DNA from: Cydia pomonella
Lineage: Eukaryota > Arthropoda > Insecta > Lepidoptera > Tortricidae
Reading direction: 5' to 3'
DNA length: 64,000 nucleotides
NCBI RefSeq assembly: GCF_033807575.1
Contig: NC_084722.1
Location: forward strand, 986,832 to 1,050,831
The notes beneath the pieces were generated by a model. It made no database searches and had not been told where the DNA came from. It was given only the letters and a program-made list of their open reading frames with translations. Made by a program: the position numbers and the translations under genes. Of the stretch, positions 1 through 9,111 are shown piece after piece. The first letter of the stretch is position 1. Each line of letters begins with the position of its first letter.

Positions 1-108
1 TTAACCGGTTAATTTTAATTATAATTAATTAATTTATTAAGTTATATGGGTACTATCTTGTAAGCGTTATGGGGTCAATTGTAAACCCGTAAGAGTATTT
101 TTACAAAT

Positions 109-468
109 CTTCTTCTTCCTCGCGTTGTCCCGGCATTTTGCCACGGCTCATGGGAGCCTGGGGTCCGCTTGACAACTAATCCCAAGATGTGGCGTAGGCA
201 CTAGTTTTTACGAAAGCGACTGCCATCTGACCTTCCAACCCAGAGGATAAACTAGGCCTTGTTGGGATTAGTCCGGTTTCCTCACGATGTTTTCCTTCAC
301 CGAAAAGCGACTGGTAAATATCAAATGATATTTCGTACATAAATTCCGAAAAACTCATTGGTACGAGCCGGGGTTTGAACCCGCGACCTCCGGATTGCAA
401 GTCGCACGCTCTTACCGCTAGGCCACCAGCGCTTCTAGAGTATTTTTATGCGCTTCTAGAGTATTTAA
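109..468 (-). mobile_element. tRNA-derived SINE (family A) with 18-bp target duplication
   Basis: The minus strand carries a tRNA-like head (box A tggcctagcggtaagagcg, box B ggtttgaacccgcgacc read on the plus strand), a body with the segment cggtgaaggaaaacatcgtg, and a 3' end running into gaagaagaag repeats at 108-119. The 18-bp sequence aagagtatttttacaaat occurs at 91-108 and again at 469-486 and looks like the target-site duplication. Between the head and the right duplication there are two copies of gcgcttctagagtattt. A second copy of this family lies at 24639-25045. Confidence 0.8.
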
Positions 469-624
469 AAGAGTATTTTTACAAATAACAAAATAAAATT
501 AAAGATGCAAAAGGATTTAGTCCGACATTTCTGCTTTTTTATTTTGTGCAATAAAGTTTAAATTAATAAACAAAGGCATGATCTCCAACAAAGATGAGTA
601 ACTGATTGTATAACAATTTAATAT

Positions 625-783
625 ATGGGAGACCGAGTTTTGCTCGGAAAACATATAAACCCTCAAAAATGCGCGTTTTCCCAGAGATAATACCTAGCTA
701 GATCGATTTTTTTGCCTCTGAAAACCCTTATATAGCATATTTCATCGAAATCGTTAGAGCCGTCTCCGAGATCCCTAAAATAT
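625..783 (+). repeat. Dispersed repeat with 'gggagaccgagctttgctcgg' core
   Basis: The stretch from gggagaccgag through gcgcgttttcccagag, gctagatcg and atcgttagagccg to gagatccc recurs in reverse at about 44270-44450. It has no coding sequence. I have seen similar sequence in many Lepidoptera but cannot assign a superfamily. Confidence 0.55.
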
Positions 784-786
784 ATA

Positions 787-1018
787 ATAGTACATTACGA
801 TACAAGTGCGAAAAATAGGAAATTCGAAACGAGTGGCGATAAATTAAAACACGACCGAAGGGAGTGTTTTAAATCGACACGAGTTGCGAATTACCTATTC
901 GCACATGTATCGTACAACGTTTTACAGTACATATGGCCCTTTAAATGTTCGACACAGTAACGTAATATGCTACTTCTCGCACTAGTGCTATAAAGTAGCC
1001 CCATATGTACTGTAAATA
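787..1018 (+). mobile_element. MITE-like repeat, family H
   Basis: Begins acattacgatacaagtgcg and ends near catatgtactgtaa. It contains the paired blocks gttttaaatcgacacgagtt and cgcacatgtatcgtacaacg. The same element is found at 12283-12470 and in the cluster 41505-42650. Internal inverted similarity (gtacatatggc / ccatatgtac) suggests a non-autonomous DNA element. Target duplications are unclear. Confidence 0.6.
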
Positions 1019-1045
1019 TATATTTGTTCGTTTAAAGGTATTACA

Positions 1046-1297
1046 TAAATAAATAAATATTATAGGACATTATTACACAAATTTACGAAGTCCCACAGTA
1101 AGCTCAAGAAGGCTTGTGTTTAGGGTACTTAGACAACGATATTATATAATAATTACATACATACTTAAATACATAGAAAACACCCATGACTCAGGAACAA
1201 ATAAAGAGAACGAGTAAGTGCCCTTACCAGGATTTGAACCTGGGACCATCAGCTTCATAGGCAGGGTCACTACGCACTAGGCCAGACAAGTCGTCAT
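1046..1297 (-). mobile_element. tRNA-derived SINE, family B
   Basis: Read on the minus strand this copy has a box A-like ctagtgcgtagtgaccctg, a box B-like caggttcaaatcctgg, then a body with cctgagtcatgggtgtttt and a tail ending tcctataatatttattta. The family is the most abundant SINE in the window. Other copies: 1773, 4318, 6190, 28915, 29805, 33463, 34387, 52155, 58489 and 61880. Confidence 0.75.
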
Positions 1298-1619
1298 CAT
1301 TAGATATAGATAATGTACCTATGACTATGTATTGTAAGTCTTTAACATGTATTTGTCTATGTCAGGTGAACAATTAAAGTAATTGCAAACGATGGCAACA
1401 ATGGCGGTCCGCGGGAGGCCGCGGTGACTCACGTCATGGTGCGGCTGCGTCCACACTCGTAGGCAAATGGCATTGGTTGTCGAGGATGTACTCGTACTTA
1501 ACTGACTTTTAGTAGTCTTTATTGCTAAGGAATAAGGTTTACGTATGGTCTGAGTGTGCAACTGTTTAATTGAGAACATACTGGAGTGTAGGTACTAGAC
1601 AGTTATGGTCACGGGATTA

Positions 1620-1771
1620 TCAAATAAATAAAATAAATAATTAAATATTTGAGGACAATCCTACACAGATCGACTTGGCTCGAAACTAAGCAAAGCTTGT
1701 ACTATGGTTACTATATAGGCGTCGATATACATACGTATATGGATAAATACATTGATAGGAACAAATATTTG
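1620..1771 (-). repeat. 5'-truncated SINE fragment (family B variant)
   Basis: The sequence tatttgaggacaatcctaca through agcttgtactatgg to aggaacaaatatttga corresponds to the tail half of a SINE B variant, also seen complete at 33463-33718. The tRNA-like head is missing. A full plus-strand SINE B follows immediately. Confidence 0.5.
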
Positions 1772-1772
1772 A

Positions 1773-2262
1773 CCGGTTTGGCCTAGTGGGTGACCCTACC
1801 TACGAAGCTGATGGTCCCGGGTTCAAATCCTGGTAAGGGCATTTATTCGTGTGATGAGCATGGATATTTGTTCCTGAGTCATGGATGTTTTCTATGTATT
1901 TAAGTATTTTTAAATATTTATATATTATATATATCGTTGTCTAAGTACAGTCAGCATCAATAGTAGCGGATGAAACAACGCGCCAAAAGTATCTGATATT
2001 CCGGATAACTTTTCCAAATACAGCTAAATCTCTAAAATTTATATTCAAAAGTATATCTTTTACAGTCTTAATTGTTCTATATATAGAACCACCACATTTT
2101 GTTAAGCTATTACAGAATGGTAGATACTTTTGAAACCTTGTTTGATCCGCTACTTTTGATGCTGACTGTACCCTCAACACAAGCCTTATTGAGCTTACTG
2201 TGGGACTTAGTTCAATTTGTGTAATAATGTCGTATAATATTTATTTATTTAAATATTGATGA
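1773..2262 (+). mobile_element. tRNA-derived SINE, family B, split by a TA MITE
   Basis: The head gaccggtttggcctagtggg and box B ccgggttcaaatcctgg are present, though the box A-box B spacing is shortened by loss of gta. The body runs to cgttgtctaagta, is interrupted by a 222-bp MITE, and resumes with ccctcaacacaagccttattg. It ends in tttatttattta. Sister copies give the uninterrupted sequence. Confidence 0.75.
1947..2168 (+). mobile_element. TA-flanked MITE (cagtcagcatcaa family), copy 1
   Basis: Terminal inverted repeats cagtcagcatcaatagtagcg / its reverse complement flank about 220 bp. TA is duplicated on both sides (…agTA and TAccc…), as for Tc1/mariner-type insertions. It has no coding capacity. 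Copy 2 lies at 22488-22714, and a 52-bp minimal palindrome with related ends is at 23629-23680. Confidence 0.8.
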
Positions 2263-2264
2263 AA

Positions 2265-3690
2265 TTGATAACCAAGATACATGCAACCTTTTCATTGAAT
2301 ATTTTGATACATAATACTTTTTACAATGTATTACACCCTACAAATGGTAAATAGCCCATATTAAGGCCCATAGCATTGTTTGTAAGTACATGAATAAAAA
2401 TTTAGTAGATCAGATTCAACAAACTTGGCTGTTGATTCTGTGCACATTTTTTTCATTATTGAAAACTAAAAGTCAATTAACCTTAATAATTTCGTTAAGT
2501 AGTATTTTATTTATATAAACTTTATTTCACAATAAAAAGTTTAATTTATTAGTCAACTTTCAGGTTAAATAATATTTTCAGTAATATTTTCGTAAAATAA
2601 TAAAACTGTTTTATGAGATGAGTTTTAAGATATCTACCAATTATTAGCTTTTTTTTGGGTTTAGTTATTTAATATTAATTTAATTTTAGTTCTACTAGAC
2701 ATAATTATAAGACATTTACATTGTGTATTTTGCATGCCGTTCACGGATAAATATGATTGTTCTAATATATTTTTAAAACCTATTTATGTTACCATATTTA
2801 ATGCAAATAAATTTATCATTATAATTTTGATTTCACGGGCCTAAATCCCGGCCTTGTGATAGGCTCGCGTGGCGATAATAATCCAACACTTTGGAGAGCT
2901 TTTATGTCATGTAGAACGCCTGCTGGAACCCGTTCACAGATACAAAAACATTGTCATACTAAGTAAAAAGAATTTCCAAACGCAAACCATTTGTTATCAT
3001 CATAATTTACCCGCTCTTGAAATAGCCCGCGGCATTCGATAATTTGCAAATTTATCAGTTCTCGTTTCTGCCGCGTTGTGATTTAGTTGTACACTCACAG
3101 CATTGATGCCAATGATTAAACTCGTTAACCTCGAAGGCAAATCATCGAAACGCAAGTAAAATGGTCAAAAGCCAATGCCTTTAACATCCTTATTAAGCTC
3201 GGTCGTTGACAGTAAGGCCAGGCATTCCTTTGGCAATCTGTGCGATTGTTATTTTTAAAATTTCGGTGATATCACACGAAGTTATGTATTGTGAATCACA
3301 GGGAAAATAATGAGGACCGTGTATTGCATTTTTGTTGGGCATTTAGAGGCCGTTGCTACAATGCTGTTTTGGACGTAAAAATTTAATGGCGACATGTTCG
3401 ATGAAAAAATCGAGTCACGTACTTTTTGAATTGCAATTTTTCGAGGTTTGCTTTTATTATCGCTCGTAAAATCGTTGCAAAATGTATCTACTTTGAGGTC
3501 TGAGTAAAAAATTAACCGAACTTGGCCTTCAACTCTACCGCGTTCCTAAATAACCAAAGCTAATTTGGTTCCATATTCGACCGCAATTTCATTGTGGAAT
3601 GGCAAAAAAAGATTTACTTAAGTTATCAAATATACCTAATTTTATTAAGATTATGACAATACAATTCTGATGCAATCGCTACATTATTAT
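2265..3690. other. Gene-free, apparently unique DNA
   Basis: About 1.4 kb of AT-rich sequence shows no ORF of note, no repeat shared with the rest of the window and no inverted-repeat element. The part around 2840-3260 is slightly less AT-rich and more complex. If any conserved non-coding element exists in the left third of the window, this is where I would look, but nothing specific can be claimed. Confidence 0.4.
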
Positions 3691-3800
3691 TAGGTACATA
3701 TTTTATTACATTGGTATTATGTGATGTGTTGTATTATTTGTACTGTTTCTGTATTGAGGTGTGCAATAAAGATTATTTGTATTTGTATTGTATTATGGAA
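3690..3800 (+). repeat. LINE 3' UTR fragment
   Basis: The block gaggtgtgcaataaagatta followed by ttgtatttgtattgtatta resembles the polyadenylation end of insect LINEs. A related block in reverse lies at 7130-7270. No coding part remains. Confidence 0.4.
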
Positions 3801-4146
3801 AAACTATAACCACAAATATGTAGTAATTAAATATAAAAGTCACTGTAAGATGTTAATTTACCGTGTGTCATCCAACAAACCAATTTTATTAGAAGAAAAT
3901 GGCGCGAAATAATTAAAATCTATGGGTGAAAAAAGCTACGCGCTTGCATTTTTTAAATTGTCTGCCTTTTTTACTGGCGTAAAGGATTGACTATATAGAT
4001 ATTTTTTATTTTTTACTTTTTATATGAGCGTGTTGGTCAAAATATCGTAATTCAAAACTCGTTGGTACTGTAAAGACCAAAAAATATCGACAAAAGTGCA
4101 AAAAGATGACTTAAATTCGATCAGGATCTTTACCATATACACAGAC

Positions 4147-4300
4147 AATTCAATTCAATTCAAATGATTTATTTGTAAACACAGGTAACAGTGTTGGTAG
4201 GTACAAAATATATGTGTGAACTCTGTTTCGCCGACATGCATACAATTTTGAAACTAGGTATACAAATACCAATTAAAATACATTGTTGCATGCAAATATA
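4147..4300 (-). repeat. LINE 3' end with pentanucleotide tail
   Basis: Read on the minus strand this ends caaataaatcatttg followed by about three gaattgaatt-type units (4147-4166 on the plus strand). This is the layout of a LINE tail. Upstream sequence is non-coding. Confidence 0.4.
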
Positions 4301-4837
4301 CTTAACTAAATAAAATAAAATAAATAAATAATAAAATAAATATTATACGACATTATTACACAAATTGACTAAGTCCCACAGTAAGCTCAATAAGGCTTGT
4401 GTTGAGGGTACTTAGACAACGATATATATAATATATAAATATTTATAAATACTTAACCCTCTGCAACTGACGTTACGTCTGACAGACACCACAATACCTA
4501 TGCGCTGTTGCTACGTCGCCATTTAGTGGCGTATCGTTCTGTCTCTCCCTGTACCTTCCTGCGTGGACGTACGCGTCCCACCAGCGCAGCGACGGCAGCT
4601 GCGGCGTGCGCATGGGTGGAGTTAGAGCTGTTTGGTGTCCATAGGACATAAGGTCAGTAATAAGTGATGGGTCTAGCAGACGTGTTGTCAGTAATATTGT
4701 TATAACTCCATACTGTCTCACATACGTCACGTCAGTAAAATAATTATATTCATAGTGTCTACCAGTCGTAACCTCAGTAAATTATTGTAAAAATATTTTC
4801 TAGGTGCATTTCAGTATATTGTTAGGTATCTAATTCT

Positions 4838-5017
4838 AGATGGCGAAGCTCAGACAGAAAAGCCTCTCGAGTTGTAAATATTAACAACGAGCAGCAAATT
4901 CTGGAATGGTTAATTGAAGAGGACTTCAGTGATTGTGACGATGATGTAGCCGACCAGGACTTTCTCATTGAAGAGGTGGTTCATGAGGAAAGCGAAATGT
5001 CAGCAGGCGAAGAATAA
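4838..5017 (+). pseudogene. piggyBac transposase N-terminal acidic remnant
   Basis: This 59-codon open stretch reads INNEQQILEWLIEEDFSDCD, DDVADQDFLIEEVVHEESE and then a stop. Many piggyBac transposases have such an acidic N-terminal tract before the catalytic domain. There is no clear start codon in this frame; the ATG at about 4840 is out of frame. Assignment depends on the TTAA ends and the remnants that follow. Confidence 0.55.
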
Positions 5018-5159
5018 AGTTTGGAAGGTGAGGTTATGGATTCCGCGCCAAGAGTGGTGAATGAGAACAGGGGGAGGAGGGGAGAGCGTAGGCAAGCCGA
5101 GACTAGAGATTCCGATGTCAGAGTTACAAAAAAAAGGATGCAGAGCGAAACTCAAACGT

Positions 5160-5300
5160 CAAATCGAGATTGTTATCGTAGCAAAAATGTATTTGTTTGG
5201 TTTAAACAGATTTTTCAAGGACGTCGAGAACACCTGCTTATAACATTCTTTCTTTACCAAGACACGATGATCAGGCTGACTTTACGCTGTGTTTTAGGTA
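5160..5300 (+). pseudogene. piggyBac transposase, pre-catalytic remnant with frameshifts
   Basis: One frame gives CYRSKNVFVWFKQ; after a shift another gives SRTSRTPAYNILSLPRHDDQ. Together they resemble the 'K-G-x-x-W…R-x-x-HN-I' region just before the DDE core of piggyBac transposases. At least one frameshift separates them, and the catalytic domain that should follow is absent. Confidence 0.5.
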
Positions 5301-5342
5301 GTGATTTACCTCCTCCACCACCACCAACTGAGCCTGAATCCT

Positions 5343-5475
5343 AAATATGTCGTGTTTGCCCAAGCCAAATTGAAGCAGCAAACGAGATTTGCCTGTTATT
5401 CTTGTGCAAAACCGATTGTTCTGCAGTGTGCGGCGCTAATTTGCGAAGACTGCAAGACCGAATTTCAAGGCTGAA
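5343..5475 (+). pseudogene. piggyBac transposase C-terminal cysteine-rich remnant
   Basis: One frame gives CRVCPSQ and, after a shift, another gives TRFACYSCAKP then LQCAALICEDCKTEF and a stop. Paired cysteines with this spacing are the usual C-terminal zinc-binding tail of piggyBac transposases. It is joined almost directly to the N-terminal part, which shows an internal deletion. Confidence 0.6.
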
Positions 5476-6002
5476 TTTAAAAAAAAGTGCTCTAAGGATT
5501 ATTTTGATTATTTTTTTATTGTTTATTTTATGCCAGAAGAAGGTAAATTTAAGTTATAATTATTGATTTTATGTTTCACTTTTTTTATATAGCTTTTTAA
5601 AAAGGGGTGTGGCAAAAGTTCCTATATTATGATGTTTATAAACAATATTGAATATTTTACTGATTTATGAGTTTTATTCCATCAAATTAACCTTTGTCGG
5701 TTTTATACATTACTAAAAAGTATTACTAATACACTTACACCTATAGTAGTTCATTATTTTTAAATATAATAGCAACTAAAATGCACGTCTGACAGACTAC
5801 TCCTCAGTGGAATAATTACAAGAATCCCACCTCAGTTGCAGAGGGTTAAATACGTAGAAAACACCCATGACTCAGGAACAAATATCCATGCTCATCACAC
5901 GAATAAATGCCCTTACCAGGATTTGAACCCGGGACCATCAGCTTCGTAGGCAGGGTCACTACCCACTAGGCCAAACCGGTCGTCAAAAAATATTAATCAA
6001 TT

Positions 6003-6192
6003 ATGCAATTATTAATAATAAATTTACAAAGACAAAAGTTTAAGCCATATTTGTCATTAGACCTAGACCTAAAAGACGAAATCGCGAAGCGTCTGTTTGA
6101 CGTAACTGGTGACCGAAGAGCTGGCGGCTTCCTCGCAAAACGTATGAGCATTGCGAGACAAGGAAATGCCGCCAGCATCCTTGGTACAATAA
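6003..6192 (+). pseudogene. LINE ORF2 C-terminal relic
   Basis: The open frame includes KDEIAKRLFDVTGDRRAGGF and LAKRMSIARQGNAASILGTI. The same motif, with changes, occurs at 63440-63600 (DVTGDRRAGSFLAQRIGIAI), so it is a repeated coding segment. It matches the C-terminal part of non-LTR retrotransposon polyproteins as I know them. The tail ends aataaatataaataaataaa and abuts a SINE. The protein has no catalytic motif left. Confidence 0.6.
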
Positions 6193-6459
6193 ATATAAAT
6201 AAATAAATATTATAGGACATTATTACACAAATTGACTAAGTCCCACAGTAAGCTCAATAAGGCTTGTGTTGAGGGTACTTAGACAACGATATATATAATA
6301 TATAAATATTTATAAATACTTAAATACATAGAAAACACCCATGACTCAGGAACAAATATCCATGCTCATCACACGAATACATGCCCTTACCAGGATTTGA
6401 ACCCGGGACCATCAGCTTCGTAGGCAGGGTCACTACCCACAAGGCCAGACCGGTCGTCA
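6190..6459 (-). mobile_element. tRNA-derived SINE, family B (near full-length)
   Basis: A complete minus-strand copy with head at 6459 and the tail at 6190-6215. It is the cleanest reference copy in the window. It shows the uninterrupted body sequence where other copies carry insertions (acttaaatac, gttgtctaagtaccc, cccttaccagg). Confidence 0.8.
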
Positions 6460-6761
6460 AACAATCGACAATCGTCGGTCGACAATGCCTCAATGGCCTA
6501 TTTTAGATTTAAGCTAGTTATAGAAACATCACTGTATATAAACATTGTTATTATAAATAAAATGTTTATTTCTTAAAAGTTTAAAATCGTCTTTAAATTC
6601 CGAATATTTTATAATAACCAATTACATTGTGCAATAAGCTGATCCATCCACGCCCGTGTCCAATGTCACACTCTCATGAACAGATACGCCAAAACATTGA
6701 CTTTTTTAAACCATGCGTGTTCGGATGCTGCAGAATGGCCACTTGTCACGCATCCGTCCGT

Positions 6762-7115
6762 GATTAAAAAATAAAAAACCGGCCAGGTGCGTGTCGGCCA
6801 CGCGCACGAAGGGTTCCGTACGAGTACCATTACGCACAAAACGGCAAAAAAATCACGTTTGTTGTATGGGAATATCACTTAAATATTTATTTTTATCTGT
6901 TTTTAGTATTTGTTGCTATAGCGGCAACAGAAATACATCATCTGTAAAAATGTCAACTGTCTAACTCTCACGGATCATGCCTGGTGACAGACAGACGGAC
7001 AGTGGAGTCTTAGAAATAGGGTCCCGCTTTTACCCTTTGGGTACGGAATCCGCAAAACCGGCCAATTGCGAGTCGGACTGGCGCTCTGATAGTTCCGCAC
7101 GTTCACCGATTTTTT
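6762..7115 (+). repeat. Common 'ggttccgta' dispersed repeat, copy 1
   Basis: Contains aaaccggccaggtgcgtgtc, gaagggttccgtac, ttgttgctatagcggcaaca, gacagacagacggac and gggtcccgcttttaccc. This is a widely dispersed lepidopteran repeat. Further copies or pieces: 11595-11765, 23040-23165 and 27688-27842. No terminal repeats or coding capacity are clear. Confidence 0.6.
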
Positions 7116-7129
7116 ACAATGGTTTTTTA

Positions 7130-7270
7130 GTCTGTTTCAGTATTGATACAATACAAATATGTACTATTTATTGTACACCTCAATATGTAGAAAAAAAAAA
7201 TACAGAAAGAAAATAGCAACACAGGTAGAGGTAAACAACAGGCGGCTTTATCGCAATAAAACGGGAATTT
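7130..7270 (-). repeat. LINE 3' UTR fragment
   Basis: The minus strand reads gataaagccgcctgttgttt, acctctacctgtg and then gaggtgtacaataaat, which has the layout of an insect LINE 3' UTR ending in a polyadenylation signal. It lies next to the 'ggttccgta' repeat. Confidence 0.45.
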
Positions 7271-7289
7271 GACATGGATATATAATAAA

Positions 7290-7830
7290 TAACTTACGCC
7301 GACAAAGTCGTAAAATAAAAAATAGATTTTTTTTAAGGGGAGGTGCCCTACACGAAAAGTGGGGACAATTTTTTTTTTCGCTTCAGCACTATAGTGTGGG
7401 GTGTCGCTGGATAGGTCATTCAAAATGAACAAGGGTCTTCAAGAATTATTTTTTGATAAAATAATATATTCCGAAATAATCTCTCCGAATGAAAAAAAAT
7501 TGTGCCCGGGGCCCTCAAACTTTTAAACTATGGGTCCAAAAAATATGAAAAAATCGTGAAAGTACAGATTAATAAGACTTTCAATTAAAACTATAGCGAA
7601 TATTATCGGTTAAGCCAAAAGTCTATTTTGAGGAACGGGTAACTAAGGAACCCTACTCTGAGCATGGCCCGACATACTCTTGGCCAGTTTTATTACTTAT
7701 TATTGTAGGAATACACAAAATACACATATTTCATTGAACTAAAAACTACAGATAGACGGAAAACTGAGGGATAATGATAGGATTTTTCACCCTTCGGGAA
7801 CGGAACCCTAAAAAAACAATGACTGTTTTA
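7290..7830. repeat. Decayed repeat region
   Basis: Non-coding sequence includes ggggaggtgccctacacg, tagtgtggggtgtcgctgg and, at its right end, cttcgggaacggaaccctaa. That end is related to the border of the 'ggttccgta' repeats. I cannot draw element boundaries. Confidence 0.35.
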
Positions 7831-7947
7831 TGGGAATTTACTCTATAAGGCTTGTGACCTAAATTATGTGTTTTTGTAATTAACGAAATTCGACCATGGG
7901 TTAATGGTTTCGGTTTATAGGTAACATTTACGTGATGTCTTATTTAA

Positions 7948-8057
7948 CCCTTTAAACGCCGCCTATTGTGCGCGGCGCGGCAACGTGAACCTTGTCGTAA
8001 TGCACGAAGGTTGAAATTGGACTGTAGACGCGCACGTCAGTTTGGGCTTTGAAAGGG
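7948..8057. mobile_element. 110-bp TTAA-flanked MITE (piggyBac-like)
   Basis: Starts CCCTTTAAACGCC and ends GGCTTTGAAAGGG, between TTAA at 7944-7947 and TTAA at 8058-8061. The interior is GC-rich (gtgcgcggcgcggcaacg). It is too short to encode anything and was presumably moved by a piggyBac-type transposase. Confidence 0.65.
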
Positions 8058-8344
8058 TTAATTTAATGTTTTTGGTTTATGGGTGATATTTACCTGATGT
8101 CTTATTTAATGGTACACTCGCCTCCATCAGTGAAATGTCAACTTACCTGTAATAAATGAAAAAGATTGTTAATATACATCAAAAAATTACTTAATAATTA
8201 TTATAACTTAATAGTAACATATATTTGGGGGGTACACAACATTATTAATAATTACTTTTCATATATTATATTATAGTTTCATATATCGTTATTTTGAATA
8301 ACGTAATAAAAGTAATTATATTACCTAATCAATTACATAAATAT

Positions 8345-8520
8345 ATTTTTTATACCACGTCGGTGGCAAACAAGCATACTGCCCGCCTGATGGTAAGCAG
8401 TCACCGTAGCCTATGGGCGCCTGCAACTCCAAAGGTGTTACAAATGCGTTGCCGAACCTTTAAAAACCTGTACACTCCTTTTTTGAAGAACCCCTTACTG
8501 TATACCCTGTATATTATTCT
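8345..8520 (-). mobile_element. Poly(A)-tailed retroposon, family D, copy 1
   Basis: On the minus strand it ends ccaccgacgtggtataaaaa. The body has caggcgcccataggctacgg and gcttaccatcaggcggg. The upstream part (ctccttttttgaagaacccc on the plus strand) differs from the other copies, so this is a subfamily. Other copies are at 10440, 21808, 25861, 32030, 32640, 33882, 40425 and 62798. Confidence 0.6.
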
Positions 8521-8654
8521 TTGTATAATGGTTTATAAGATATATTTACACTTCTCCTAATATGCGATGTCATAATTATTAAATAGTCTAAAACATATTT
8601 GTTCTAATTAGTGACATTATATAATTTTATGTAGGTCTCAATAGAAATAAAATA

Positions 8655-8735
8655 CATACTTGTCAGTACGCGCTTACATACTTGTCAGAACGTGACAGGC
8701 ATGGTGACAAATGATAAAGAGCTGACCATTTTAGC
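8655..8735 (-). repeat. Foldback MITE, family R, fragment
   Basis: Carries tgtcagaacgtgacaggcat and ggtgacaaatgataaagagc, the reverse of the core in family R (acaagtatgtaagtgcgaaa…). Fuller copies are at 36530, 57945, 58750 and 60612. Confidence 0.45.
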
Positions 8736-8742
8736 CCTACTG

Positions 8743-8932
8743 TACCCCTAGTGTAAATTTTATCGACATCATAACGTGACGAACGCGTTTGCGTTAAGTC
8801 TCATTTTGTATAGGATTTTGAGTTTCCAAAACGTCCCGCTTGGCGCGCTCTTTCTAAATCCAATACAAAATGAGACTAAACGCAAACGCGTACGTCACGT
8901 TTCAAAATCGAATTTATTTACACTAGGGGTAC
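8743..8932. mobile_element. 190-bp foldback MITE, family C, copy 1
   Basis: Starts TACCCCTAGTGTAAAT and ends TTTACACTAGGGGTA. Almost the entire length is one imperfect hairpin, with cgcgtttgcgtta / taaacgcaaacgcg arms around a gtcccgcttggcgcgc centre. TA at both ends fits a TA duplication. Five more copies are in the window. Confidence 0.8.
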
Positions 8933-9111
8933 TGGTCACTTAGAGCTTTAAGAGAGTTTTTAACGGGAAAATTCATCGCTTCCAACAAAACCTTTCTATT
9001 TTTGTGGATTTTTCCATTTTTACAAGCATTTAACTTGCCCTTTTAGTATGTATGTTATTTTGTTAGTTTCAAATCTTGGAAGCTAGATTTGACCCACTTC
9101 CAGATTGCGAA

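Larger units (their letters stand above)
4457..5845 (+). mobile_element. Internally deleted piggyBac-family element
   Basis: The 1389-bp element sits between two TTAA sites (4453-4456 and 5846-5849), the hallmark target of piggyBac transposases. It begins CCCTCTGCAACTGA and ends with the reverse complement. Near both ends is the subterminal motif acgtctgacagac (4473 and 5783). The interior retains fragments from the two ends of a piggyBac transposase, but the DDE catalytic core is missing, so it cannot mobilise itself. Confidence 0.85.
4318..5985 (-). mobile_element. tRNA-derived SINE, family B, split by a piggyBac derivative
   Basis: SINE sequence is present at 4318-4456 (tail half) and 5846-5985 (head half, box B region atttgaacccgggacc). 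The two halves join perfectly at a TTAA within the body (acttaa|atac), as shown by the intact copy at 6190-6459. Confidence 0.8.

Noticed and set aside
1773..1845. Possible tRNA genes at each family B head
   Set aside because: More than ten copies with the same downstream body and tail show a SINE family.
4473..4730. 85-codon minus-strand ORF at the piggyBac left end
   Set aside because: It starts in the subterminal region of the element and matches no transposase part; chance frame.
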